Positions 44,805 to 53,770 are shown, counted from the first letter of the stretch. The stretch: 64,000 bases of DNA from Nonomuraea rubra (GCF_014207985.1 NZ_JACHMI010000001.1:2215001-2279000), one strand, 5' to 3'. Program-made: numbers and translations. The notes: generated from the letters alone by a model not told the origin.

Positions 44805-46555
44805 CGGGGCTCGTCTCCTCGGTGGGACCGCCAGAAGGCGGCGAATCTGCCGTTCCTGTTCAGCAGCTCGGCGGGTATGCCGCGCTCGACGATCGCGCCG
44901 TCGTCCAGCATCACGACGGTGTCGGCGTCGGCGATGGTCTCCAGCCGGTGTGCGATGACCACGATCGTCCGGTCGCCCTGCAACGTGGCCAGAGCGTGCC
45001 GTACCGCCTGCTCCGTCTGCGGGTCGGCGAACGCGGTCGCCTCGTCCAGCACCAGCACGGGGGTGTCGGCCAGCAGCGCGCGGGCGATGGCGATCCGCTG
45101 CGCCTCGCCGCGTGACAGCCCGGCCTCCTCGCCGAGCACCGTGTCGTAGCCGCGCGGCAGCTCCATGATCCGGTCGTGGACGTTGGCCAGCCGGGCGGCG
45201 CGTACGACCTGGTCGCGGCCGGCGTGCGGGACCGCCAGCGCGATGTTGTCGGCGACCGAGGCCCGCAGCAGGCGGATGTCCTGGAAGACGAACGAGACCA
45301 TGCGGTAGAGCCGGCGGCTGCCCAGCTCCCGCAGGTCGACGCCGCCCAGGGTGATCGAGCCGCCGGTGGGGTCGAAGAACCGGGGCAGCAGCTGGACCAG
45401 CGTGGACTTGCCGCTGCCTGAGGGGCCCACGATCGCGGTGACCGTACCGGGCTCCAGCACCAGGTCGATGCCGCGCAGCACCTCGCGGTCCGCGTCGTAC
45501 CCGAACCGCACGCCCCGCAGCTCCACCCGGTGCCCGTCCGGCACGAGCGGGCGGGCGGGCTCGGGCAGCGGCTCGACCGCGACGACGTCCCGGATCCGGC
45601 CGACCGCGCGCCAGGCCGCCTGCATGTCGTCGAAGCCGTGGCCGAGCGCCGCCACCGGCGCGGTCAGCCCCAGCCCCAGCAGCAGGAACGGCAGCAGGTC
45701 CGCCGGCGCCAGCCCGCCGCTCCCGATCAGCACGGCACCCCCGGCCAGCACGACCAGCAGCACGAACGGCGGCGCCAGCACCGTCTGCATCCCGGCGGCG
45801 ATCGGGGCCAGCCCGCGCGCCCACCGCAGGAACGTGTCCGCGAACTCGTCCGTGGCCGTCAGGAACTTCCGGTGCGTACGGTCCGCCCCGCCGAACGCCT
45901 TGACCACCGCGATGCCCTGCACGAACTCCACGACCGAGCCGGCGATCCGCCCCATGGCCGCGTCGAACTCGCGCTGCTCCCGCTGCCGGGCGGCGGTCAT
46001 CATCAACGGGACCAGCGCCACCGCCAGCACCACCGGGATCAGTGTGATCAGCGTGAGCCGCCAGTCGACGGCGAACAGGTAGACCAGCGACACCAGCGGC
46101 ACCACGAACGCCGATACCAGCTCGCCGGGCGTGTGCGCGATGAACGGGTGCACCGCGCTCACGTCCTCACCCACCACCTTGGCCAGCTCGCCCGTCCGGC
46201 GCCGGGACAACCACCCGATCGGCACCCGCCCCAGCTGCGCGGCCAGCCGCCGGCGGAACGCCAGCTGCACCTGGCCGTCGAGCAGGTGCCCGATCCCCGA
46301 CGAGGCCGCGGTGAACAACAACCGGACCAGCAGGCCGGCCGCACCGGCGAGCACCACGAACCAGACGTGACCGCGATCGACCGGGCCCGGCGACAACAAC
46401 TCCCTGCCCAGCTCCACCACGGCCAGCAGCGGCGCCAGGCCCGCCACGGCACCGATCACCTGCAGGATCACCAGGGCCGCGAAGCTTCCCGCGTGCGGGC
46501 GCAGCAGCCCGGCCACGGTGGTGTGCTCCGCCTCGGCGAGGTCAGCGGTGGTCAT
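44801..46555 (-). CDS. ABC half-transporter (membrane plus ATPase), first of a pair
   Basis: This 584-residue protein has an N-terminal transmembrane domain (GIGHLLDGQVQLAFRRRLAAQLGRVPIGW), then Walker A GPSGSGKSTLVQLL, a signature segment AGLSRGEAQRIAIARALLADTP and Walker B VLVLDEATAFAD. The signature reads LSRGE rather than LSGGE, a common asymmetry in heterodimeric exporters where one ATP site is degenerate. It pairs with the gene at 43089-44804. Its ATG overlaps the esterase gene by 14 bp. Confidence 0.9.
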   Translation of the reverse strand: MTTADLAEAEHTTVAGLLRPHAGSFAALVILQVIGAVAGLAPLLAVVELGRELLSPGPVDRGHVWFVVLAGAAGLLVRLLFTAASSGIGHLLDGQVQLAFRRRLAAQLGRVPIGWLSRRRTGELAKVVGEDVSAVHPFIAHTPGELVSAFVVPLVSLVYLFAVDWRLTLITLIPVVLAVALVPLMMTAARQREQREFDAAMGRIAGSVVEFVQGIAVVKAFGGADRTHRKFLTATDEFADTFLRWARGLAPIAAGMQTVLAPPFVLLVVLAGGAVLIGSGGLAPADLLPFLLLGLGLTAPVAALGHGFDDMQAAWRAVGRIRDVVAVEPLPEPARPLVPDGHRVELRGVRFGYDADREVLRGIDLVLEPGTVTAIVGPSGSGKSTLVQLLPRFFDPTGGSITLGGVDLRELGSRRLYRMVSFVFQDIRLLRASVADNIALAVPHAGRDQVVRAARLANVHDRIMELPRGYDTVLGEEAGLSRGEAQRIAIARALLADTPVLVLDEATAFADPQTEQAVRHALATLQGDRTIVVIAHRLETIADADTVVMLDDGAIVERGIPAELLNRNGRFAAFWRSHRGDEPR

Positions 46556-47501
46556 CGCGCACTCCGTTGTCCAGGGCCTCGCGGAGGAACTCGAGGATCT
46601 CCGCCCGGGCCGGCGCCGCCTGGGGTGCGACGCCGGGCATGCTGAGGAACCCGTGTCCCGCTTCCTGGTACTCGCTGAGCCGCGCGGGCGTCCCGGCCGC
46701 CTGGAGCCGGCCGGCGTAGCGGCGGCCGTGGTCGGCCAGCGGGTCGTGGGTCGGCACCACCACGAGCGCCGGGGCCAGGCCGTTCAGGTCACCGGCGTGC
46801 AGGGGCGACAGCGCGCGGGCGTCGCTTCCGTGCGGCACGGCCAGCCGCTGGAAGAACCGCAACAGCGCCAGAGTGAGCGTGGGAGTGCGCTCGAACCTGC
46901 TCATCGAGTCGTAGGAGAAGGCCGTCGAGGTGACGTCCAGCGCCGGGTTGACCAGCACCTGGGCCCGCAGGCGCAGCCCGCTTCGGCCGGCCCTGATCGC
47001 CGCCAGGGCGCTGATCAGGGCGCCGCAGCTCTCGCCGAAGACGGCGGTGCGTGCCGGATCGACGCCCCACTCGCCGGCGTGGTCCACCACGTGCCGGAGC
47101 ACGTCCCAGCCGTCGTCCGCGGCGGCGGACAGCGGGGTCTCGAAGTCGAGGAGCCGGTGCTCGACCGAGACGACGACCGCGGGCAGGCGGGCGGCGAGGT
47201 GGCTGTTGACCCAGTCGCACTGCACCGCCGTCCCCACGAAGCCGCCGCCGTGCACGTGCAGCACGAGCGGCAGGGGGCCGCCGGCCGCGGGACGGTACAC
47301 CCGGACCGGCAGCTCTCGGCCGGGCAGGGCCACCTGGTGCCAGTCGATGGTGACGCCCGGATCCGGTTCGCCGGTGATCACGCGGGCCGCGGCGGACGAG
47401 CGGACGCGGTTCTCGGCGTCGCGGTAGGCGGCCAGCTCCTCGGCCGTCAGCGTCGACCAGTCCGGCTCCGACGGGCGGTCCATGGTGGTGATGTCGCTCA
47501 T
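46542..47501 (-). CDS. alpha/beta hydrolase (acetyl-esterase/HSL type)
   Basis: This 319-residue enzyme has LHVHGGGFVGTAV, the nucleophile elbow VFGESCGALIS, and the acid/base residues in PTHDPLADHG and EAGHGFLS. Such esterases can inactivate ester-containing antibiotics or hydrolyse siderophores. As the first gene of the TetR-controlled operon with two ABC half-transporters, it may detoxify or release iron from the transported compound. The lysine-free GESCG elbow differs from the usual GDSAG, but the nucleophile Ser remains. Confidence 0.87.
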   Translation of the reverse strand: MSDITTMDRPSEPDWSTLTAEELAAYRDAENRVRSSAAARVITGEPDPGVTIDWHQVALPGRELPVRVYRPAAGGPLPLVLHVHGGGFVGTAVQCDWVNSHLAARLPAVVVSVEHRLLDFETPLSAAADDGWDVLRHVVDHAGEWGVDPARTAVFGESCGALISALAAIRAGRSGLRLRAQVLVNPALDVTSTAFSYDSMSRFERTPTLTLALLRFFQRLAVPHGSDARALSPLHAGDLNGLAPALVVVPTHDPLADHGRRYAGRLQAAGTPARLSEYQEAGHGFLSMPGVAPQAAPARAEILEFLREALDNGVRDDHR

Positions 47502-47524
47502 GGCTCTCCTTGATCGGCGAGTTT

Positions 47525-47556
47525 CGCTACCTCTGGTTTCGAAACCTACGGTAGCG
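47525..47556. promoter_or_regulatory. large palindromic operator for the TetR regulator
   Basis: CGCTACC, a 3-nt spacer, the perfect 12-bp palindrome GGTTTCGAAACC, a 3-nt spacer and GGTAGCG all share one centre. It lies between the divergent esterase and TetR starts, the expected site for a TetR dimer or a pair of dimers controlling both. Confidence 0.85.
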
Positions 47557-47576
47557 CAAATGGGTATCGTGTGGGC

Positions 47577-48134
47577 ATGAGCTCGACCACACCCGCCCGG
47601 CCGCCCGGCCGCCCGCGTTCCGGCATCAACGCCGTGGTCTTCGCCGCGACGCTGAGCACGGTCCACGAGCTGGGCTACGCGCGCGCCACCGTGGAACGCA
47701 TCGCCGCCGCGGCCGGGATCGCGAAGACGACGATCTACCGGCGCTGGCCGACGAAGGGGGCGCTGATCGTGGACTGCCTCCTCGACGCGTTCGGCCCGGT
47801 GCCGCTGGAGGGCGGCAGCCGGGCCGAGATCATGTCGTTCGCCATCCGGTGGGTCGCGGGGAAGATCGGCGAGCCGGGGGTGGGCGACGCGTTCGCGGGC
47901 GTGTTCAGCGACGCCGTCAGCGACCCGGAGCTGCGCGAGATCCTCTCCTCGCGGTTCCAGGACCCCTACCGGATCATGCTCCAGGACGTGCTCGGCGAGC
48001 CCGAGCACGTCGTCCTGTTCTACATCGACGTCATCGTCGGGACCCTGCTCCACCGGCTCGGCATGACGGGCGAGCCGATGGTGGACGCCGACGTGGACGC
48101 GCTGGTCGAGCTGGTCCTGCCGGCCTTCCGCTGA
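47577..48134 (+). CDS. TetR-family repressor
   Basis: This 185-residue protein has a TetR helix-turn-helix (TVERIAAAAGIAKTTIYRRWPTKGAL) and a ligand-binding C-terminal half (LPAFR end). It is divergent from the esterase-ABC operon and sits beside the 32-bp palindrome, so it should repress that operon and itself until a ligand binds. ATG 47577 is preferred over a GTG at 47571. Confidence 0.9.
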   Translation: MSSTTPARPPGRPRSGINAVVFAATLSTVHELGYARATVERIAAAAGIAKTTIYRRWPTKGALIVDCLLDAFGPVPLEGGSRAEIMSFAIRWVAGKIGEPGVGDAFAGVFSDAVSDPELREILSSRFQDPYRIMLQDVLGEPEHVVLFYIDVIVGTLLHRLGMTGEPMVDADVDALVELVLPAFR

Positions 48135-48192
48135 GGGCGCCGGGCCTGCCTGGCAGGCGTGGGCGCCGGGCCCGTCCGGTGTGCGCGCCCGT

Positions 48193-48717
48193 CTAGAGCT
48201 CGTGGATGCGGAAGACCGGGTGCTCGGGGGCGATGCGGCGGAACTCCGGCAGGGGCGAGGAGGGGCCCAGCCCGAGGTGCGGCCGGGCGCCGGGCGCGCC
48301 GGCGAGGTAGCGGCGCAGGATCTCGGCGCGATGCCCGGCCGGGACCTCTTCGAGCCGGATCGAGGACTCGCGCCCCTGGCGGCGCAGCACCGCCCTGCCA
48401 CCCGCGGCCCGGACGTTGCACACCCAGCTCGCGCCAGGCCCGAGCATCGAGACGAGAAAGTCGGCGCCGCGGTAGCGGGTGACCGCGACCGGAACCGACG
48501 TGAGCTTCCCGCTGCGGCGCCCCACCACCTTCAGCACGGCGGCATGCCCCGGTGACAACCACCGACCCCCGTAGACGAGGGCGTCGAGCCGGTTCCACCA
48601 CCGCATGAACGCGTTCGGCCGCCCACCCCGGTACATCGCCCGCTTGAGCGCCGCGAGCCCCCGCACCAGGGCGCCACCGTCGCCTCGTACCTCCGCCCCC
48701 GGGCGCTCCTCGCTCAT
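48193..48717 (-). CDS. F420-dependent nitroreductase/quinone-reductase (DDN)-family protein
   Basis: This 174-residue protein has the DDN split-barrel pattern: FMRWWNRLDALVYGGRWLSP, LKVVGRRSGKLTSVPVAV, FLVSMLGPGASWVCNVRAAG and a final HPVFRIHEL. These mycobacterial and actinomycete enzymes use F420H2 to reduce quinones or nitro compounds. GGAGGAAGG precedes ATG 48717, which overlaps the membrane-protein stop by 4 bp. The pair is divergent from a TetR gene with three operator-like repeats. Confidence 0.87.
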   Translation of the reverse strand: MSEERPGAEVRGDGGALVRGLAALKRAMYRGGRPNAFMRWWNRLDALVYGGRWLSPGHAAVLKVVGRRSGKLTSVPVAVTRYRGADFLVSMLGPGASWVCNVRAAGGRAVLRRQGRESSIRLEEVPAGHRAEILRRYLAGAPGARPHLGLGPSSPLPEFRRIAPEHPVFRIHEL

Positions 48718-49154
48718 CCCGCCTTCCTCCACAACACGACCGCGGCGGCACCCGGAACGCACGGCAGCACCAGCAGCCAGCCCAGCAGCGGTGCCAGGCC
48801 GACGTCTCCGGAGACGTCCCGGACGGTCAGCCCGGCGGCCGCGATGCAGAGCGCGGTCACCAGCAGCCCGATCGCCAGCCAGGGAGTCCAGCGCTTGCCG
48901 CCGCGGGCCGCCCAGATCGTGCCGAGCCAGCCGACGAGCCCGAGCGCCCCCACCGTGGCCAGGATGACCAGATACGCGGAGACGGCGGCGTCTATCGCGC
49001 CGGGTGCGTAGCCCGGGTAACTCGCCCTGAGGTGATCCGCCAGCACCGCTCGGTCAGCGAACGGGAAGAGCGTGGCGAGGACGGTGAGCGCCGCCCCCAG
49101 GCACAGCGCCGCCAGGACGGGCCGGTTGCGTGATCTCTGCTGCTCCAGCGTCAT
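48714..49154 (-). CDS. four-helix membrane protein of unknown function
   Basis: This 146-residue protein has about four membrane segments (VLAALCLGAALTVLATLF, AYLVILATVGALGLVGWL, WLAIGLLVTALCIAAAGL, LLGWLLVLPCVPGAAAVVLW). No family is recognised with confidence. It is the first gene of a two-gene operon with the DDN-like reductase and is divergent from a TetR gene, so it is probably TetR-regulated. Confidence 0.8.
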   Translation of the reverse strand: MTLEQQRSRNRPVLAALCLGAALTVLATLFPFADRAVLADHLRASYPGYAPGAIDAAVSAYLVILATVGALGLVGWLGTIWAARGGKRWTPWLAIGLLVTALCIAAAGLTVRDVSGDVGLAPLLGWLLVLPCVPGAAAVVLWRKAG

Positions 49155-49165
49155 GACCTGAACCC

Positions 49166-49265
49166 TTTCAGACAGTGACTATCTCCAGCGAGTGACTCTA
49201 GGAGCCTGCTTTCAGACAGTCAATATCTGAACGACAGTGACCGGCTTGAGAAAGTGACTATCTGG
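49166..49265. promoter_or_regulatory. three operator-like repeats upstream of TetR
   Basis: Related copies are TTTCAGACAGTGACTATCT (49166-49184), TTTCAGACAGTCAATATCTG (49210-49229) and AGAAAGTGACTATCTGG (49249-49265). Each is a loose inverted repeat of the CAGA...TCTG type. They lie between the divergent membrane-protein and TetR genes and are likely TetR sites. Confidence 0.8.
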
Positions 49266-49278
49266 TACGCTGTCCCGC

Positions 49279-49881
49279 ATGACCGGGCTTCGCGAGCGCT
49301 GGCGGCTCAAGGCCATGCGCGCCATCCAGGAACGCGCACTCGACCTGTTCGACGAGAAGGGGTTCGGAGCCGTCACGATCGAGGAGATCGCGGCCGCGGC
49401 CGAGGTGTCGCCGTCGTCGGTGTACCGCATCTTCGGCACGAAGGAAGGGATCGTGGTCGCCGACGTCGAGTTCGACAGCATGAGCCCGGAGGCCCTCGAA
49501 GGCATCCTGGATCCGGCCGATCCCGTCGGCAGCCTGCTCCGGGCGGTGCGCGCGTACGAGGCCCCGCAGGCGGAGGGCGGTGACGCTCCTCGGGCGGGGA
49601 GGAGCCCGTGGCGCCGGGTTCGTTACTTCTTCGCCGAGCCCTCGGTGCGCATGGCCGTGTGCGGCACGCTCGACCGGGCCAGCCAGCGCATCACGCCGCT
49701 CGTCGCGGCGGCCGGGCGGCTCAGCGAGACGCAGGCCCGGGTGGCGACCAACGCCCTGACGTTCGGCTACTTCGCCGCCCTCGAGCAGTGGTACCTCGAC
49801 GGCGGCGACCGGCCCATCGCCGACTACGTCGAGGAGGGGTTGCGCCCGCTGCGCGGGATCTGGGGCACGGAGCCGGCCTGA
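49279..49881 (+). CDS. TetR-family regulator
   Basis: This 200-residue protein has RAIQERALDLFDEKGFGAVTIEEIAAAAEVSPSSVYRIFGTKEGI, a typical TetR DNA-binding domain, and a helical C-terminal domain. ATG 49279 lies just after the third operator-like repeat, so it should autoregulate and control the divergent membrane-protein/DDN pair. Confidence 0.9.
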   Translation: MTGLRERWRLKAMRAIQERALDLFDEKGFGAVTIEEIAAAAEVSPSSVYRIFGTKEGIVVADVEFDSMSPEALEGILDPADPVGSLLRAVRAYEAPQAEGGDAPRAGRSPWRRVRYFFAEPSVRMAVCGTLDRASQRITPLVAAAGRLSETQARVATNALTFGYFAALEQWYLDGGDRPIADYVEEGLRPLRGIWGTEPA

Positions 49882-49888
49882 GCCGGGA

Positions 49889-50652
49889 TCACCTCAAATC
49901 GGCGAGCAGGGCGTCGAGTGCCGCGCGGAGCGCGTCGGAGTTGGCCTGGTCGAACCAGGTGGTGCGGATGCGGTGGTTGAGGCCGTTCGGGGTCTCGTGG
50001 GCGGCGGCGAGCCTGTCCAGGGGGCGGGACTCGTCGCTCAGGCTCCGGCCGACGCCCTGGAAGAGGCCGCGGACGTAGCGGTCCGCGTCCTCGGGGGCCA
50101 TGCCGTGCCCGGTGGCCCAGGACGTGAGCGTGGCGAGGTACCAGTAGTGGGACGTCAGCGTCGCGGTCAGCGCCGAGAAGACGTTGAAGGCGGCCTCGTC
50201 GGCGACCGGGAGGACCCCGCCCAGCGGCTCGAAGAGCGCGTCCACGACGGGATGCGACGGGCAGGTCACCGTCACCGAGCGGCGTTCGTGGATGGCGGGC
50301 AGGGGGATGGCGCGGACCAGCGGCGCGGCGGTGGCCAGCGTGCGGCGCAGGTCGTCGTTGGCGACGCCGCCCATCAGGCTGACCACGATCTTGCCGTCGT
50401 CCACGCGCAGGCCGGTCAGCGCCTCGTGCCGGTCCTGGGGGCGTACGGCGATGATCACCACGTCGGAGCGGTTCACCACGTCCTGGTTGCTCGCGCACAC
50501 CTGGACGCTCTCGTGGCGCTCGGACAGCTCCTTGGCCGTGCTCGCCCCGCGGGGGGGGAGAGGAACAGCTCGGGTGCCTTGTCGTCGCCCTCGCACAGCC
50601 CGGTCACGATCGCCCGGCCGATCTCGCCGACCCCCACGATGCCTATGCGCAC
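49889..50652 (-). pseudogene. proC: pyrroline-5-carboxylate reductase-like gene with a frameshift
   Basis: GTG 50652, with GGAGG 8 nt upstream, begins VRIGIVGVGEIGRAIVTGLCEGDD, a Rossmann NAD(P) motif, in one frame. The rest (SDVVIIAVRPQD, KIVVSLMGGVANDDLRR, HYWYLATLTSWATGHGM) is in another frame. The shift occurs in a run of eight G at 50551-50558; nine G would join both parts as SPPRGASTAKEL. ProC-like enzymes reduce pyrroline-5-carboxylate to proline, and similar proteins reduce other imines. The gene is either inactivated, phase-variable, or intact with a homopolymer sequencing error. Confidence 0.8.
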
Positions 50653-50721
50653 TGTCGCTTCCTCCCCGGGTGATGTGCCATCGCGAGGATATCGGTGCGC
50701 TCCGCCCGAGAGCGCCTCAAA

Positions 50722-50744
50722 GATATTCCTTGACGCGAATATTC
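50722..50744. promoter_or_regulatory. ArsR-type operator candidate
   Basis: GATATTC (50722-50728) and GAATATTC (50737-50744) form an AT-rich inverted repeat, unusual in this GC-rich DNA, 22 bp before the ArsR-like start. Another GAATACTT follows at 50752-50760. Confidence 0.6.
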
Positions 50745-50766
50745 TTCATGGTGAATACTTCTGCCC

Positions 50767-51603
50767 ATGGACGCAATACTCACCGCGCTGGCCGACCCGG
50801 CCCGCTGGAGGCTGGTGGGCCTGCTGGCCGAGCGGCCCCGGCCGGTCGGGGTGCTCGCCCAGCTCGCGGAGGCGCGCCAGCCGCAGACGACCAAGCATTT
50901 GCAGGCCCTCGAACGGGCCGGCGTCGTCACCTCCCAGCGCTCGGGCCAGCGCCGCGTCTACGCGCTCAGGGCCGAGCCGCTGCGGGAGCTGGCGGCGGCG
51001 CTCATCCGGCTGGCCGAGCAGGCCGGCGGCTCGCAGGAGACCTACGACCGCTACGGGCTCAGCCTCCACGCCGAGCGGCTCGCCGCCAAGGAGCCGGGCT
51101 GGGCCGACGGCCGCTCGTTCCGCTTCCACCGGTCCCTGGCGGCGGGCCCGGAGGAGGTCTGGCGTCACCTGACCGAGGCCTCCCTGCTCGCCCGCTGGTG
51201 GACGCCGGATGACCTGCGCGTCTCCGAGCTCGTCTTCGAGGCGCGGCCCGGCGGCCGGATCGTCCACGAGTACCGCGACGCCGAGGACACCGACGGCTCC
51301 GACGGCGTCGCGGGGCGCGCGCTGGGGGTCGTCGAGGACGTACGCCCCGGCGAGCGGCTGGCCTACCGGCTCTCCCCGCTGCTCGCCGACGGCAGCCACG
51401 CCTTCACCGCCCACCTCGGCCTCGACCTCCGGCCCGCCGGGACGGGCACGGAGCTCGACGTTCACTTCCAGGTCACCGACAGCACGATCAATTCCGCGGA
51501 CTTCATCGCGGGCATCGAGATCGGCTTCGGCCAGAGCCTCGACAAGCTCGCGGCCACCCTCGCCGCGCACCCCCACGACACCACGACAAGGAGCACGACA
51601 TGA
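50767..51603 (+). CDS. ArsR-type DNA-binding domain fused to an SRPBCC (AHSA1-like) domain
   Basis: This 278-residue protein joins an ArsR winged helix at about 1-90 (ALADPARWRLVGLLAERPRPVGVLAQLA, QTTKHLQALERAGVVTSQRSGQRRVYAL) to an SRPBCC fold at about 110-265 (FRFHRSLAAGPEEVWRHLTEASLLARWWTPDD, GIEIGFGQSLDKLAATLAAHP). The SRPBCC pocket probably senses a hydrophobic ligand, making a one-component sensor. It overlaps the DHFR-like gene by 4 bp, a pairing frequent in actinomycetes. Confidence 0.88.
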   Translation: MDAILTALADPARWRLVGLLAERPRPVGVLAQLAEARQPQTTKHLQALERAGVVTSQRSGQRRVYALRAEPLRELAAALIRLAEQAGGSQETYDRYGLSLHAERLAAKEPGWADGRSFRFHRSLAAGPEEVWRHLTEASLLARWWTPDDLRVSELVFEARPGGRIVHEYRDAEDTDGSDGVAGRALGVVEDVRPGERLAYRLSPLLADGSHAFTAHLGLDLRPAGTGTELDVHFQVTDSTINSADFIAGIEIGFGQSLDKLAATLAAHPHDTTTRSTT

Positions 51604-52199
51604 CGAACCCGACCGGCCGCAGGGTGACCGCGAACCTCAGCCTCACCCTCGACGGGCGTTACCACGGTGCCGGCGGGCCTGGCGACTTCGCCGCGTTCGC
51701 CCCCTATGTGATCAGCGAGGTGGCGCGCGACCACATGAACCTCATCTGGGAGAGCGCGACGACGGCGCTGCTCGGCCGGATCAACGCCGAGGGCTTCCTG
51801 GGCTACTGGCCGTCGGTCGCCGAGGACGAGAGCGCCGATCCGCGCGATCGCGGCTACGCCAAGTGGCTGGTCGACACGGAGAAGGTGGTCCTGTCCTCCA
51901 CCCTGGCCGAGGCCCCGTGGGAGCGCACCCGCGTGGTGAACGCCCCCGCCGCCGACGTCGTCACCGACCTCAAGGCCACCGGTGAAGGCGACATCCTCGT
52001 CAACAGCAGCGCGAGCGTCATCAAGCCGCTCCTGGCGGCCGACCTGCTCGACCGGCTGTACCTCCTGGTCGTCCCCGAGATCGCCGGCGGCGGGCAGCGG
52101 CTGTTCGACGACGGCCTGCCGGCCACCAAGTGGACGCTCACCCGCCAGCGAAGCGGCGAGCTGGGCGAGCTCGCCCTGGTCTACGACCGGGTCCGCTGA
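51600..52199 (+). CDS. dihydrofolate reductase/RibD C-terminal domain family protein
   Basis: This 199-residue protein has VTANLSLTLDGRYHG at the N-terminus, WESATTALLGRINAEGF, KVVLSSTLAEAPWERTRVV, GDILVNSSASVIKPLLAADLLDRLYLLVVPEIAGGGQRLFDDG. That is the RibD_C/DHFR-like fold that binds NADPH; the substrate is unknown. It is coupled to the ArsR-SRPBCC regulator and probably regulated by it. Confidence 0.88.
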   Translation: MTNPTGRRVTANLSLTLDGRYHGAGGPGDFAAFAPYVISEVARDHMNLIWESATTALLGRINAEGFLGYWPSVAEDESADPRDRGYAKWLVDTEKVVLSSTLAEAPWERTRVVNAPAADVVTDLKATGEGDILVNSSASVIKPLLAADLLDRLYLLVVPEIAGGGQRLFDDGLPATKWTLTRQRSGELGELALVYDRVR

Positions 52200-52210
52200 G
52201 CGGGAGCGGG

Positions 52211-53644
52211 CTAGGTCCGGGTGGGGAGCTTCGTGCGCGGCCGGTGCCCGGTCACCTCGTGCCCGGCGTCCGGACGCAGCCGTACCATCAGCAGCGCGCC
52301 TGCCAGCGCGACCGCGCCGGACAGCACGAACGCGAGGGTGAAGTCGCCCTGGGTGAGCGGGGTGGCGGCCGGGCCGTGCGCGACCTGCAGAACGATCGCG
52401 GCGGCGGCCACGCCCAGCGCGATGGAGATCTGCTGCATCATGCTGAAGAACGTCGAGGCCGAGGCCCGGCCGGCCGGCCCGATGTCCGCGAACGACAGCG
52501 TGTTGATGCCGGTGAACTCGATCGACCGGGTCACCCCGGCGGCGAAGGCCACCACGGCCACCACGGCGAACCCCGTACGGGCGTCGAGCAGCCCGAGCGC
52601 CGCGATCGACAGCGCCACTCCCACGCCGTTGACGATCAGCACCGTACGGAACCCGAGCCGCCGCAGCAGCGGCGTGGTGATCGTCTTGACGACCAGGTTC
52701 CCCAGGAAGTACACGAGCACGACCTGCCCGGCCTCCAGCGGCGTCAGCCGCCACGCCTCCTGCAGCATGAGCGGGAGCAGGAACGGGGTCGCGCTGATCG
52801 CCAGCCGGATGAGGTTCCCGGCGTGCAGGGTGGAGGCCGCGAACGTGGGCACCCGCAGCGGCGCGAGATCGATCAGCGGATGGGCGGCCCGGCGGAACCA
52901 CCGGACGGCGGCCACGCCCACCAGCGAGCCGACGGCGAGCAGGGCGAGGTCCAGACCCACCGCCGACGGATGCGCCAGCTCCGACAGGCCGTAGATCGTC
53001 AGGCTCAGCGCCGTGATGATCAGGACCGTTCCCGTGCGGTCCAGCGGTCTGGGGTCGGGCTCGCGCACGCCGGGGACGAACGCCAGCACCAGCGCGGTGC
53101 CGGCCAGCGCGAGCGGGGCGTTCAGCAGGAAGATCCACTGCCAGCCGTACCAGGTGGTCAGGGCGCCGCCGACGACCGGGGCGAGGACCGGCGCGATCAG
53201 GGCCGGCCAGGTGATCAGCGCCGTGGCGCGCAGCAGGTCGTCCTTGCCGGCGTTCTTGAGCACGATGATGCGGCCGACCGGCATCATCAGCGCGCCGCCG
53301 ACGCCCTGGACGACCCGGGCCAGGACGAACTGCCACAGTTCCGTACAGGCCGCGCAGCCGATCGAGGCCAGGCCGAACACCACGATCGCGGTCGCGAACA
53401 CCCGCTTGGCGCCGTACCTGTCCGACAGCCAGCCGCCGAGCGGGATGAAGGCCGCGCCCGCGACGACGTACGCGGTGATGCCGATGTTCACGCTGACGGC
53501 GTCCACGCCGAACGTCCGCGCCATCTGGGGGAGTGAGGTGTTGATGATCGTGGTGTCGAGGTTCTGCATGAACCACGCCACGGCCACGATCAGGGCGACC
53601 CGCCGGGGTGCTCTCTGGAGCGGGTCGCGGGGGGCGTGCGGCAT
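52211..53644 (-). CDS. MFS drug exporter of the EmrB/QacA (DHA2) type
   Basis: This 477-residue protein has many membrane segments and MFS motifs: FMQNLDTTIINTSLPQMA in helix 1, GWLSDRYGAKRVF between helices 2 and 3, and LARVVQGVGGALMMPVGRIIVL. It should export small drugs using the proton gradient. GGAGAGAAC precedes ATG 53644. It is divergent from a TetR gene across 153 bp that includes a tandem CGCGATAAGG repeat. Confidence 0.9.
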   Translation of the reverse strand: MPHAPRDPLQRAPRRVALIVAVAWFMQNLDTTIINTSLPQMARTFGVDAVSVNIGITAYVVAGAAFIPLGGWLSDRYGAKRVFATAIVVFGLASIGCAACTELWQFVLARVVQGVGGALMMPVGRIIVLKNAGKDDLLRATALITWPALIAPVLAPVVGGALTTWYGWQWIFLLNAPLALAGTALVLAFVPGVREPDPRPLDRTGTVLIITALSLTIYGLSELAHPSAVGLDLALLAVGSLVGVAAVRWFRRAAHPLIDLAPLRVPTFAASTLHAGNLIRLAISATPFLLPLMLQEAWRLTPLEAGQVVLVYFLGNLVVKTITTPLLRRLGFRTVLIVNGVGVALSIAALGLLDARTGFAVVAVVAFAAGVTRSIEFTGINTLSFADIGPAGRASASTFFSMMQQISIALGVAAAAIVLQVAHGPAATPLTQGDFTLAFVLSGAVALAGALLMVRLRPDAGHEVTGHRPRTKLPTRT

Positions 53645-53770
53645 GTTCTCTCCGGGGGTGCCGGACGCGGTGGGCCTCGGGCCGGTTCGAGGCCGGGCGG
53701 CCGGCTCGGGGGCTCGGGGAACATGGTCACATATCGGCGCTGTGCCGCTTCCCGGTGGGGCCGGGGGCGC

